Source: Aphis gossypii (lineage: Eukaryota > Arthropoda > Insecta > Hemiptera > Aphididae). From it: a DNA stretch of 64,000 nucleotides. The stretch covers positions 46,706,287 through 46,770,286 of the forward strand of contig NC_065532.1 in NCBI RefSeq assembly GCF_020184175.1, in the 5' to 3' direction. Below the pieces are notes generated by a model. The model worked only from the letters and a program-made list of their open reading frames with translations, ran no database searches and was not told where the DNA came from. The position numbers and the translations under genes were made by a program. This document shows, one piece after another, positions 9,801 to 21,000 of this stretch (positions within the stretch are counted from its first letter, which is position 1; every line of letters begins with the position of its first letter).

Positions 9801-12661
9801 CAATATTTTCAAAAATAAATGTATACTATAAAATGCATATACACTTTTCGAGTGCCAGACATTCGTCGTTTTCTGAGTGTACATTTTTAAAACGTTTTCT
9901 TATAACTAATACGAATAAAATACACAACTGCATAAAATCACGTATGTATATATTATGAAAGGACAGTAAGAAAATGTAGTCAAAAATATATAGTGAGTGA
10001 AAAATATGGTTAAATACGTAACTTTAATATTTCATCTATTACCTGTATGTGTTCAAGCCCCAATTCTCCATCGCACCTGCCGCGAAATCCGGAATCGCCA
10101 GCAAATCCAATTTGGGCAAAGTGTAATCCACTCCGGTGAATTTCTCCATCGCTTCGAGTAGTTTAGGCGATTTGTCCGCAATATATTCGGCCTGCTTCAC
10201 GTAACGCCTGTGCGTGTATATTCCGATGTTGCGCGTTTTCATGGCGTAAAATTCGCCCACGAAAAACGCCACCAAGTACGTGGAAATCGGAGGAGTCTCC
10301 ATGTAATGATCCCAGTACATGTCTGTATTTTGTCTGTAAACGGGCCGAGAAAAATACTTAAATTATACGATTTCGTACATTGATCGCGGTGAACTCGATT
10401 ATTGACAGATCGTAGAAAATACAACAATATCATATTACATTATATAATATATACATATAATTATACGGGATAGATGAATGAAAACTGTTTTTCATTTGAA
10501 TTTCGTGATTAAAACGTTCAGAAAGAGCTTAAATATAACTTTTAGACACACAGTCGAACAAAAACATAAATATCAAAGTATATGTATATGCTTACATTTT
10601 AGTGGAATTCGACAAAGGCATATTGGACAGAGATATTTGATCTGACCGCCTTTTGATGGACACGGTGAACGGTGCTTTGAGCGCGGGTTCGTCGAAACAG
10701 GGAAATGCTTTTCTTGCGTGCGTAGGTTCAAATTTTGTCACGGCCAACCATCTAAAACCACAAAATATATTTTATATAACGTTCGTAAAATTAAAAGCAA
10801 TAAATAATCGCCTCGTTACACGAGTGGACCAGTCGTGCTTTGAAATTTCACACCGCCCGTTAAACGATATATTATATCATTATTATTGGTAATATATTAC
10901 ACCACTTCAAACCATTATAATAATAATATGTTTTTTATCAATTCGATTAGTATAAACATACTGTAATTTGTTATGTATATTGTATATGCTATATTACCTA
11001 CACTCTATTATACGGACGACGACGTGTGAACAAATTTATTTTATACCGCGTAATATAGTAATAGTTTTCTCGGCGTGGAAATCAACATAGTCGAGTTTAT
11101 TAGATGTAAAGTTAGGAAGTACTAAGATATATACATAAATATTTATATTATTAAACTAAGTTAATACAAAAGTTCAAACAAAAATATTTCTGAACTATTT
11201 GAAAAATATGTGAAGCATACTGCGGGAAACGGTAATAAAGAGCTTATTCAAAACCTTATTCGATTAATTCTCTTTGACGTTTTCTAAAATATAATATATT
11301 ATATATCATGCGCGTCTTAGTTTGGAATGAGACATGAACGAATCATAAATACTACTGAATACAATCAATATAGGGAAAATATTAAAACTGGACATAAGTG
11401 TATAGATATAAGACCACACCAAAGTGAGTATAAATATAGGTATACATAGTATTCACCTTGATCAGTATAAGACAACGTTAGTACTTATAGTATAATATTA
11501 ACGTCATGGACGATACGCCCGCCGTAATAGAGAGCAGATACAATCTGGCTACGTCGCACAAAAAAAAGTAAGTAAAAACGATCCCGATCGTAATGCGATG
11601 AAAAGTTGGTTTGGAATCGCGTATTGCCGTTGATAAAAATTACATGGTTTGCAAATTAAGTGTGTGCCGAATAACGGAATAACTATAATATATATACTCA
11701 TCACCCCGTATTGGTAATTAGGCCACATTTTATCCACCCGCGTCGTATTCGATAACGGTTTACATTTTATTGTCCGGAAATCACAAAACTATACGCGATT
11801 ATGTAAAGTTCATTATAACGACTTTGCCGCGACTTCATGATGTTAAAAAAAAAAAAAAAATAAGATCATTTACTCGTATTCAGGTCTATTTAGGTCTACC
11901 CAACTTCAGATATAGAGCCCCGATTTCTAAATGGGTTTTTTTGAAAAAAAAAAAAAAAGCGTAAAACAACGCATTGCGGCCCCCGATTTCCAAACGTTCC
12001 CCCAACACCAAATCCGAAACGATCTCGAGTAGTATACGACGACGTTCGCTAGTAAAGTTACAATATTATAATATCACGTCGGTGGTGTTCAGGTATACTT
12101 GGTGACGTTGCCTTCCAGGTACGAACTCCTGTAGTAGCCCGACATGTCGTCCCGGAGCGGCGCTTGGAAGTCGACGGCCACCTCGTACCGCCGTTCGGGT
12201 AACAGGCACCGGCCTTCGAGCGTGACGATCAGCTGTTCGTCGTCGTCGGCCAACCACCGGTCGGCGACCGTCAGCCGCGTGCCCGTGTTCACGTCCGTCA
12301 CCCGGACGTCGGTCACCCGCAGGTCTTTGGCGTTGAGCACGATCCGGCACAGCTTGGGCGTCACCTCCGAGACGATGGCGATGTCCACGCCGCCCGAGTA
12401 CGACAGGTTGTCCATGTCGGTGTCCACGCGCAGCGCGTACGACACGGGCGTCACGCCGGCCGGCAACCTGTACACGCCGCCGGCCGCACCGCCGTCATCG
12501 GCGTCGGCGGCCACCCCCGTCCGGTACCCGGCCGCGGCCCTGAGCCCGTCGGCCACGTTCGAGCGGTACGACGAAGCGGACGAGCCGTCCACGTCCGACT
12601 GGCCGGCGGCCGCTGCGAAGAACAGCGCTGCTGAGAACGCAAAGAACGCGTGACGGACCAT
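6486..12661 (-). CDS. GPI-anchored membrane aminopeptidase N (peptidase family M1), 12 coding exons
   Basis: Zinc exopeptidase that removes N-terminal, mostly neutral, residues from peptides at the outer cell surface. I assembled 12 minus-strand coding exons: 12661-12099, 10751-10596, 10333-10043, 9649-9469, 9369-9131, 9057-8880, 8792-8597, 8507-8230, 7989-7802, 7696-7529, 7340-7112 and 6839-6486. All introns are GT-AG, every phase matches, and the total is 3021 bp (1006 residues plus TAA). Seen: signal peptide about 1-21; M1 N-terminal domain starting near YRLP 64-67; GAMEN 326-330; HELSH 361-365 with the third zinc ligand Glu384; the transition-state Tyr446; FYRVNYD 603-609 opening the C-terminal helical domain; four family cysteines (734, 741, 768, 804); a polyproline stalk from about 948; and a hydrophobic C-terminal tail 985-1006 typical of a GPI signal, with S975-A976-G977 a possible attachment site. 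Length (about 950-1020) fits insect APNs. Aphid gut APN is known as a lectin-binding protein and as the gut receptor of a plant virus; whether this copy is that paralogue is unknown. Start chosen at the first in-frame ATG; the open frame upstream has none. Confidence 0.95.
7112..7340 (-). CDS. APN coding exon 11
   Basis: Encodes residues 813-889 (KYLDFMFEGYNGPILP to RDDEILK), further helical repeats of the C-terminal domain. Acceptor TTCATATAG, donor GTATAC after an AAG codon, phase 0. Confidence 0.9.
7529..7696 (-). CDS. APN coding exon 10
   Basis: Encodes residues 757-813 (IPADIRDAAFCVGVKYG to ALACSKDPVQLS). Cys768 and Cys804 are the second conserved cysteine pair. Acceptor GATTACAG, donor GTAAAT, phase 2. 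Confidence 0.92.
7802..7989 (-). CDS. APN coding exon 9
   Basis: Encodes residues 695-757. The helical-domain segment ends in WACKLDNEQCTKSA, where Cys734 and Cys741 form the first conserved disulfide of animal aminopeptidase N. The donor GTAACG follows GAAAA; without splicing the frame hits TAA at once, which supports the junction. Confidence 0.92.
8230..8507 (-). CDS. APN coding exon 8: start of ERAP1_C-like helical domain
   Basis: Encodes residues 602-694. Opens with GFYRVNYDEENW, the strongly conserved start of the C-terminal helical domain, then NRAQLIDDAFNLA, the first helical repeat. Acceptor TTTTAG, donor GTAAAT in phase 0. Confidence 0.94.
8597..8792 (-). CDS. APN coding exon 7: beta-sandwich linker
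   Basis: Encodes residues 537-602 (KRFLVYGSN to NLQSIG). Matches the small beta-sandwich that joins the catalytic and helical domains, with the family pattern W-I-G-L-T-Y and LDGTGWY. Contains Asn-X-Thr glycosylation sequons (NVT, NKT). Donor GTAAAG in phase 1. Confidence 0.92.
8880..9057 (-). CDS. APN coding exon 6
   Basis: Encodes residues 477-536, including TPEELWNAFENV and EFMRSWTEQPGYPLVE, the conserved end of the catalytic domain (family pattern W-T-x-Q-x-GYP). Introns on both sides are 73 and 87 bp, close to the minimum for insects. Acceptor TTTTAG, donor GTAGAT, phase 0. Confidence 0.93.
9131..9369 (-). CDS. APN coding exon 5: catalytic domain with transition-state Tyr
   Basis: Encodes residues 398-477, beginning VEPDWRLEDVFVYEVHQ. 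ISYSKAGAVLRML includes Tyr446, which stabilises the tetrahedral intermediate in M1 enzymes. Acceptor ACTGCAG, donor GTGAGG in phase 2. The upstream intron is only 99 bp. Confidence 0.94.
9469..9649 (-). CDS. APN coding exon 4: zinc-binding site
   Basis: Encodes residues 337-397. Carries HELSHQWFGDLVT and WLNEGFATYFEY, that is HEXXH at 361-365, eighteen residues, then Glu384, the complete zinc site and catalytic Glu362 of M1 peptidases. The acceptor (TTGCACAG) lies just after a long minus-strand poly-A tract with surrounding A-rich DNA; the tract itself is intronic. Donor GTATAA, phase 0. Confidence 0.95.
10043..10333 (-). CDS. APN coding exon 3: start of catalytic domain with GAMEN
   Basis: Encodes residues 240-337. 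Contains the substrate-orienting stretch METPPISTYLVAFFVGEF and the exopeptidase motif GAMEN (326-330) followed by WGLNTYR. GAMEN binds the free amino group of the substrate and separates aminopeptidases from other gluzincins. Acceptor TTTACAG, donor GTAATA inside the Arg337 codon. Confidence 0.94.
10596..10751 (-). CDS. APN coding exon 2: end of M1 N-terminal domain
   Basis: Encodes residues 188-240 and begins with the last base of the Lys188 codon. It carries the family signature FEPTHARKAFPCFDEPALKA, which corresponds to the substrate-pocket wall and the hinge to the catalytic domain. Acceptor TTTTAG, donor GTAAGC. It is preceded by the longest intron of the gene (12098-10752, 1347 bp), in which I saw no further coding segment. 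Confidence 0.93.
12099..12661 (-). CDS. APN coding exon 1: signal peptide and M1 N-terminal domain
   Basis: Encodes residues 1-188. The start MVRHAFFAF leads into an Ala/Phe-rich hydrophobic core with a likely cleavage after AAAAGQ. An Ala/Gly/Asp-rich linker of about 40 residues follows, then the beta-rich M1 N-terminal domain (YRLPAGVTPVSY to GYYRSSYLEGNVT). The donor GTATAC follows ACCAA, leaving the Lys188 codon split in phase 2. The exon is GC-rich against AT-rich flanks. Two overlapping arthropod initiator-like TCAGT words lie about 13-20 bases upstream of the ATG, so either the leader is very short or a further non-coding exon lies upstream. Confidence 0.93.
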
Positions 12662-12719
12662 CGTCGAGTCCTGACTGATCGCCACTGCCGCCGCCGCCGC
12701 CACCGCCGCCGACGGCTCG

Positions 12720-15020
12720 GCACGGATATCGCGGCCTGCGATAACGACGTTAATCCGCGCCGTTTGCAGATTAGAATAATATCATAAATATAATAAATAA
12801 ATATGAAAATAGTGCGTACGAGTTTCGACGTACTTTGTCGTCACGTTATTTTAATATTACATATTTTTTGTTTACGACGACACCGATAATAACGCGATAT
12901 AATATGATGGTTTCGCAATATTTTACGCTTTTACGCTATCTGTGCTGCTACGTAGAGTGCCAAGTTTAGGGGGGAACTGCAAATTTTACGCGTGACTTAC
13001 CGCCCATATAACACACTGATCGATAACGTCGTACTCGTGCGTCGTCGAAACTATAGCTGGCGAGTATATTATGCTCTCTGAGCGACCCAAAACGCACGAA
13101 CGCGCGTTTGACAAAAAAATTTTTTAAAAAAAAAAACCCAACGTACTTTTTTTCATCAACAGTCGAGTAAAAAAATATTTTAAGCACGACTATATAATAT
13201 TATAATCATCTGATTTATAAAAAAAAATTCAAGTTTAGATCCACATAACTATATTATGATGTTTATTCGATATAATATAGATCGTAATGGTGCGTAGGTA
13301 TAGCGTATCGAGCATTGAAATTTAGAAATATATGTGATGTTTTAAAACGCCAAATTTGCAGACACCTCGAAATATTATTATTTCATAGAATAATACGCTA
13401 GTATTTTGTACAATATAATAATATTAAATAATTTTTAATTGTACTCCGTTCCTTCCGTGAAGTATAAAAAATAAACTCGCATTAAATTCACAAATATGCA
13501 AATAATGTTATAATATTAATTACAATGTTCTCGGCAACCTTTAAAAAAATCAAAATAATACTAATAATTACCAGATGATAATAATGTATTATCAGCATTA
13601 TTGCGTATTATCGTTCATAGTGTAACGCATATTATACAATTTTTTTCAATTGCGGCATAAAAAAAAATAATAATAATAAATTAAAACAAAAATTACAAAA
13701 ACTTATTAATATTATATTAAAAGTTGTAATAGTAATTTTCAAAATTGTACGTTGTTTGTAAAAAATATCATTGACATTGATGAAAAAACACAATGAAACA
13801 CTCTGTATAATGTCAAACCTAATCTTACAAAAATTATTGGCAGTATTTATGTCAATGAAAATAGAACAACAAATGATATGTACACACTCAAAGATAATGC
13901 GTTAAAACCTGTAGCTCCTCAAAAATACAACATTTTATAGTTTTATAGCACTTAAATTAATATATTACATTAAAAAAGCGCATAATCGTTTTTTGTATCA
14001 TGTGTACGTTAAAGTTTTGTGTATACCATCCAAATGAGAAAGTAAATTATTTCCACATGTTTTAGAACCCAATAACAAAGAATTCTATAAAATTATGTAA
14101 ATTATTATCATTATATTATTCACTTGCCTATTTATGTAACTCGAGTACCTACTTAGTTTTTAAATCTAACCTTAAATGAGCAAAGTCAGAATTCCAATAA
14201 AATTGATTTTTTATATAAAATATAATATTGGGTTTACCAGAAATCAGCAACTTAGTCATGCACATATCCACGTCGATCAGACAGATTTTACTCCGCTTTA
14301 TCGCAAATCGACCGTCTTGACATATAAAGACGCATATAGCGACAAAATATGTAGCTCGAAAACTATAAAAGGTTGACAAAAATAATATTATCGATTCGAT
14401 GTTTATGCCTCAATATCGCAAAAATGTATACAGTTCATTAGGCCCATTTTGTCTTATTTTTTGCATCGAATGTATTGTTACATTTCGATCGATAGATATT
14501 CTAATTCACTGCAATAGTACTCAATATTACTTTCTCACAACCAATATCAGAACAAAAAAAAATATGCCAACATCATCGTCTCGTTTGTACGTTTTCAAAA
14601 TTAATTTTTCCGTAGTTATATGCGCACTTATAATAACGGGAGTGTTGGGATAGGATAGATTTCGCAATACTCGTGAAATACCATCACACCGCCATGATAA
14701 TACTTAATCCGAATGATAAATATAGGTATTATTGTCAGTATAGTTGATCGTCGGGATTATGTTTAGTAAAATAGTAGGTAATGTATATATTAACGCACAT
14801 CGAAGACTTGAAGTATTAATAGTAATCTCAAAATTAATTATATCTCCATTCGCAATTATTATTATATACTTACACATGCTCATGCCGTGAGTTTGTTCGT
14901 GATACTCAAATATTAACGCATAATAATACTGATACGGTACAAACACCATATAAGTAAATACTACCATAACCATATACTAAAACGGCCGTTCTCACGGCCA
15001 AAATATGATTGAATAATGAA
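12720..15020. other. upstream flank of the APN gene, no clear gene
   Basis: AT-rich. Contains the 5' flank of the aminopeptidase gene (no convincing TATA box), a cluster of TAATAATA words, and a 29-codon signal-peptide-like ORF at 14564-14653. Confidence 0.5.
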
Positions 15021-15024
15021 CAAG

Positions 15025-15684
15025 TGTTAGGCAAGGAAACGCAACACGCATGATAACACAAACACATATGAATGATGCGAGTTTCCACAAGCAAGTTTTA
15101 TATTAAAGCCGAGGGAAAACAACACGGTTAGCATCTAGCGACCTCATGAACGATGTCAGTTTCACTCGTCCAACGGTACGACCAGATCCAATGACACACG
15201 TACAGAGGTCGGTCAAACCGTATAAATACGGGTACACTGACCGACCAAAGAACAACTCTTTCTCCACACTTCAAGCCATCAAGACCTGCGTAACAGCACA
15301 CCTTCGACGGCCAGAAGTAAGGAGAAGCCACCGCGTGTATTTACGAAACCAGCCATAACCTTCCGACGACAACTTACGACCAACACCGCCGAATCAACAT
15401 CTACACCGCTCGTCCATAACCCGGACATCCAGAAGTCGTCGTGACACCAGACCGACGCTTTCGACGTTTCGGCCAACAGATCCGTGACTGCGGCTTGAAC
15501 ACTGGACATAGAGGAACACCAACTCATTACGAGGCCCATCGTACCATATAGTGACGCACACATAAAAAGTCCCCCCAAGCGCGCCTGCTTAGGCCACGCT
15601 ACCCGGACGGACCCACGAACCAACGCCACTTACTTGAGCGGGCCGGACGTGACAATCCGTACCTCCACCCGTAATTGTATAACA
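15025..15684 (+). mobile_element. putative solo LTR or LTR-like block
   Basis: A 660-bp block clearly richer in G+C, and in A+C on the plus strand, than its surroundings. It begins TGTTAGG and ends TATAACA, so its tips are the short inverted repeat TGTTA/TAACA typical of LTRs. Inside, TATAAATACGGGTACACTGA (about 15220) looks like a TATA box plus start site, followed by an AC-rich leader. No long sense ORF. I found no clear target-site duplication or second copy in the window, so the ends are tentative. Confidence 0.35.
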
Positions 15685-17654
15685 CATAATTAATAATCCA
15701 CGAAGTGTCAAATGGTCTCGAACCTATAGTCCGTTCGGTCTCGGGTTCGTGAACCATATCCCTATAAATTATTATAATCGATTTTAATTTATATAGAAAA
15801 AAAAACAGGTTGATTACTCAAAAAATCGTCAGCGTTATTTTTACACGGAACGGTGACACGTCACAGCGTGTACCGTTACAATACATACCCTATAATATTG
15901 TAATATTTAAGGACCGTAACTACAGTTTTCCTAAAAATAGCTTTTATCCGATAGCTAAAAAAAAAAAAACGATATTCGTCATTAAAGCGCATATAAACCT
16001 ATTATACACGGTTAGCGCCAGACTCGCAAGTTTTTGTGGGTTATTTTTAACAACGGCCTTTAATTTATTTTCTCCTCAAAACGTTCGTCAAAAAATTAAA
16101 TGACGGCTCGTTTTTAAAAGTAAGAAAACGCGTTGCTAGTCCTTTCACTTTAGCACTTAAAAACGCCCAGGTGTTTCATTTCGAAAACCATCGGGAAAAT
16201 ATGAGTAAAAGAAAAAAAACGACGGGACAGTGCGCGGTGGTGACTAGGCGGAGGAGGGAAGTGTAAAAAATACTCTTCGTCGAATATGACGTCCCTGACA
16301 GCAGTGTTCGCCCTCGCTAAAATGATATTTCGAACATAAACAAGGCACTATGCGAACACATTTTTGGACGCCCAACTCTTTTATTCGTATTGTGTAAAAC
16401 ACTTCCTGGTTTGGGCGTGACCTTAGAAAGTATACATCGTAGGTGCATACGCGCATTTACCTTCTTCCCCTATTTTTTCTGCCGTTACATCAAACGCTAT
16501 TTCCTATTATTTTTTATGAAATAAAATATATACATAATATTAAGTAAATCGAAATTTTAACGTCTTCCGCTTAAAACCGCTTGTCGCTGTAAGATTAAAT
16601 AATAAAACGAAACGGCGAACCGTTTAATCGATCGTAATATTATGTTAATATGTATCATTATGGTATTATATTATACTGTGTACACGCCGTACGCTCTTGT
16701 GGAGTTTCTTGTCCTCTGAGACAACGGTTTGCACGCAAACGAAAAATCCAATTACACGATTTTAGCTGTTCTATAACAATATACCGCAGTGATGTAGGCG
16801 AGTATATCATATTATATTATTATAGTTATGCAACGGTGGTAAATGAACTAACAGAATTAATATGTATAAAATATAACATAATATTATGTACTGCAGGTCG
16901 AGCTTGTACTGTTTAAGTCTTACGGGCGTCTAAAACGTTAAATAATGTTAAGAATGGTAAAATAACATGATTTACTGGTTAATAATGAATGATGGTAATT
17001 AAAACGGTGAACTAGTAAAATCGCGTGCAAGACACACGACGTGCACTTACGACAGCAGTACAATGCGATATGATGTATGTGATGGACGATCGATTGTTCA
17101 CGATTTACGATTATATAATATTATATGTATGTACGTACATCGTAAGAATTATACGCAATACCAATACGTATAATATTATGGATTTTACATTTTTATACAA
17201 TTTAGGATGGTTGTCTTACTACTATCATCACTCGTTTTGTCGATAAATTCATTCGTTTTTAAAAATAAGTTTACTTTTCAATGATTTTCAATAATTTGAA
17301 ATCGATCGTTACTAGACTTCGTTTTTGAATACATTTGTATTTTGTTGTTTTTTTTATTATATTTTATTATCCCAATAATTATTTTGAATAATCAAAAATT
17401 AAGCTACTTGCTAGTAATTATTAGTTACAACTAGTTATAAGCATTTAAATTTTAGATGAGCGGAGTGTAAAAACCTAACGATAAAACAATAAAAATACAT
17501 TACACGATTTAATGTTTAAATTAATTAAATTATGTATAAAAAAAATGTATATGAAATTCATTGATTTACCTAGAAAATAATCATTCAGTGATGAATTAAA
17601 ATATAAAAAAAATGTAGATATATAATACATCTACATAGCTATAAAAAATACATC

Positions 17655-17804
17655 ATGTTCTCGGGATTCAAAATGCGTGAAGATGAATTAACGAAATGTT
17701 TCTCGTCAAACACCAAATGTGTGGAGGAGTATCAGAATAAATATATCGTACTGGTCCAATGCGACATCAATACGAAATGTATAGTGATCTTTAAGTTACT
17801 TTGA
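17655..17804 (+). CDS. short ORF, 49 residues, unknown
   Basis: ATG to TGA frame beginning MFSGFKMREDEL with four cysteines, locally richer in G+C than the flanks. No signal peptide and no family recognised. It faces the minus-strand open segment at 17862-18032, tail to tail. It could be an exon, a gene relic or chance. Confidence 0.2.
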   Translation: MFSGFKMREDELTKCFSSNTKCVEEYQNKYIVLVQCDINTKCIVIFKLL

Positions 17805-17861
17805 CGACTACAAACGTATCAAATTTAAAGTCTCTGTGTCGTTTTTTTTCTATTACTGCAG

Positions 17862-18032
17862 CTATATTGTTATATCCAGGAGCCTATCTATACGTTTTAG
17901 TTTCAAACCGTTTTGCCATAAATCGCACTGTCGTTTCATAGTTTTTTCGTAATTTTCCTGGAAACTGCTGTGAATCCAAACCTCTCTAATGATATGTACC
18001 ATCTGTGTCCGGTTTTCAATCGATAGGCGAGG
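17862..18032 (-). CDS. possible terminal coding exon, unknown gene
   Basis: A good acceptor (TTTTATTTCAG) is followed by 56 open codons and TAG in phase 0. The product begins PRLSIENRTQMVHIIREVWI and is charged and probably helical, ending RIDRLLDITI. Base composition is more balanced than the AT-rich flanks. The family is not recognised. Upstream exons were not found; a roughly 40-codon open stretch near 18970-19090 on the same strand does not join in frame. Confidence 0.3.
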   Translation of the reverse strand, partial: PRLSIENRTQMVHIIREVWIHSSFQENYEKTMKRQCDLWQNGLKLKRIDRLLDITI

Positions 18033-18039
18033 CTGAAAT

Positions 18040-21000
18040 AAAAACTTTTTGAGCACACTCTTTTTACACCGGTAAAAGTGTTCGAGGACACAAAAACAAA
18101 AAATTGAAATTATTATAATAATAAAATGGCACATCATCGTTAAGCCAACATCGTATTCTACTAGCGAACCTAAAACAAGGATAGATCTATGATTGTAAAA
18201 CAAATATATATATATATATAAATTTATATATATTATTATGTTCACAGCGGAAATAGTAGGACAAGTATGTTATTGCAGCTGACCAAAAATTAAAAAAAAA
18301 AAGTTTAATGTTCCATAAGACTACAACCACACTATAATATCTTTTACAGATTTGACTATAGATAATATTAGATATTAATTCAAGGGTTCAAAATAATGTT
18401 GAACAAAAAAAGTTATAGTTAAGACAATATATTATATACCTACTTATATTTTTATAATTTAAAAAAAATAGATTCGATAAGACTAATTGTTGAATTTATT
18501 GTACTATGGAAAAAACTAGTTAGTAAAATTAATCATATTCGAAATTTTAATAAAAATTCAATCTTTTTCGTTTTTGTAGAAATTTATAGATTATAAAACA
18601 TTTTAAAATAACCAATTAACAAATCCAATGAATTCTAACTAGAGTTGAAATAATCTTGATAGTAATATAATACCACGCAAAAACCTATTTTGAGCCCGGT
18701 TGAAACCTGTGGGTTGTAAGCCCTGACGCAATTATTCCTGGTGCACAAACGGTTCAACACGAATTCATTGGAAATTGGAATCAGTATGAAATCAGTTGTA
18801 GAAATGTTGAATTATTTTTGTTTATTTTTTTCATACCATCTCTCAAATTACCACTGTAGTAAAAGGGTTGTTTACATGGGTACAAAACTGACATCTAACC
18901 GTTTTCCACGAAACACGTTTATATATTTAATTCAAATTTACAGAATTCCATAAAATTATTCAATCGTTACGTTCGCGGAACGTATGCTGAAAGTCTCCAG
19001 TAGCTATTGAACTTATATTTCTCCTAAACTCCGTGGATGTATTTTCGTAGAGAAAGAGCGCTTTGAAAGTTTCATACGTCACGTTTCAGTCTGTACTGTA
19101 GATCATAGTTTGGTGACGGATAATTTTCGCAATTTTCCGAAAAATTGCAAAAACTAACGAAAATTTACTGACCTAACGACAGCACACGTGAGACCAGATC
19201 CGAGAAAACTTTTCCCATTATTTTATAACTTTTTAATAATTTCTAGACACGCGTTTTTTGTCAATTATTTATTTATTTCAGTAGGTACCTACTTTATGGA
19301 CGTGATATAATTTTTAAAAATGTTGAAATTATATTTTTAGCTTTTAAGCATGTACAGAATTTCAAATATGTGTTGATTGTTTTAACTCAATGGCTATATA
19401 CATTTAATAACGTGAAAAAAATTATGTCCTGTAAAAGTAAAAATATGTTTACATAAAATGTAAACAAGTTATAACAATTTTTTTTTTTTAATTTTTTTTA
19501 CACAATATTATGATACTATTATACAACTTTGATAATTTAGAAATATTGCATTTATGTTTTCTTAATCATAATCATTGCATTTCAAAAATTATTTCATAAA
19601 ATGGTCGTAATATGATCTCAATTAAAACTGATTGGATATGCAAGTAGATTTTTCTTTAAATTGAATTAAAAATAAATGTCATTTTTCGGGCATCTATGTG
19701 AAACAATCCAAAATCCAATACTGTGATCTTCCACAATTTCGTGATTAATAAGCTGAAATAATATACTACCAGCAATCGCACTGACAATTTAATTAATTAT
19801 AGCGACACTTTAACTCTGATCTACTTACCTTAGATTATATGACGTTTAAAAGTCAGTTGAGTCATCTAGTCTGGTTGTTCGAACTTAAACTGCCTATGTA
19901 AATTGGAATTAAAAATACAATCCGGAATGTTTAACTCCACTTACAGCTCTACCATAATATTTGACATGGTGGTTTTCATAATTTTCACTCTGTGCCGGTA
20001 TATTAGTCATTATAATCAAATTTAGTGAACTAATTGTAAGATACATCATACAATATGTTTTAAATAAAACTATATTGTAACTAATTATTTATTTAAGCAA
20101 AATTAAAAATTAAATTTCAATTTTACCACAAAAAAATAAGTAGTAATAATTTAAATTTATTTCATTTTCCAGTTATGTTTATAAATATTAGTATTTATAT
20201 AGACCTATCATTAATTGTATTTAACCTTACTTAATAAATTTATGTAGGTAGGGATAATATAATAAGCCATCGTACAAGTCACATTGATACTATTAAAACG
20301 AACCCATAACAATGGTGTAGCCAAATTGCCTATCTACAACACCGTGTTACCATTATTTTAATGATAAGTATATCGTACTTCTTAATTTCGGGAAAATTAA
20401 AAGGTCGCATCGTACGCATACATTGTATATGCTTACTTAAGTCGATTATCCTTGATATACTCGTTTTATAATCTTATATATTTTAGACGGGTTACTGGGA
20501 AGTAGTAATAACAAAAAATATACAATTTTTAAAAGTACATTAAATTGAATTTTGTAATTTCTTACTAAGTTAATAATTGTCTAATTTAAAACAAGTGTAG
20601 TCTTAGATGATACAGTATAATATTGTTATTAACTTCAAAGTTCTCTTCGTAGAATTATAAGGTTCATATCGTCTGTTGAGCTTTGAATTATGTCTATAAC
20701 CCAATGATTAATCTGTAATTTTGACCTCTGTAGACTACGATCGATGTCGAACGACTGAATACACAGTATTGTCATGGTATTAAATTTTATGAGTTGCAAG
20801 CGACAAAGTATGAAAAATTTAACGGTGACATTAGTCAATATTAAATTAGAAAGTATCATTGTAACTTTATGATTGGTAATCATTTTATGTCGAACGTTAA
20901 AATCGTTTTTAATATATTATTTATAGAATATAAAATATTATTTTAACAGTATTATAATATTATATTTATTATGTCTCAAAATAATATTAAACTAAGTGTT

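Noticed and set aside
12144..12653. 169-codon plus-strand frame
   Set aside because: Ser/Thr-rich antisense shadow of APN exon 1.
12662..12703. Extended APN start at 12703
   Set aside because: The codon there is GTG, not ATG. The first in-frame ATG is at 12661 and directly precedes the signal peptide.
14236..14326. Minus-strand frame ending before GGTAAACC, a possible exon upstream of APN
   Set aside because: No acceptable acceptor and no in-frame join to APN exon 1.
15279..15629. 116-codon minus-strand frame
   Set aside because: Antisense to an AC-rich LTR-like block; no family pattern, not led by a supported promoter or splice site.
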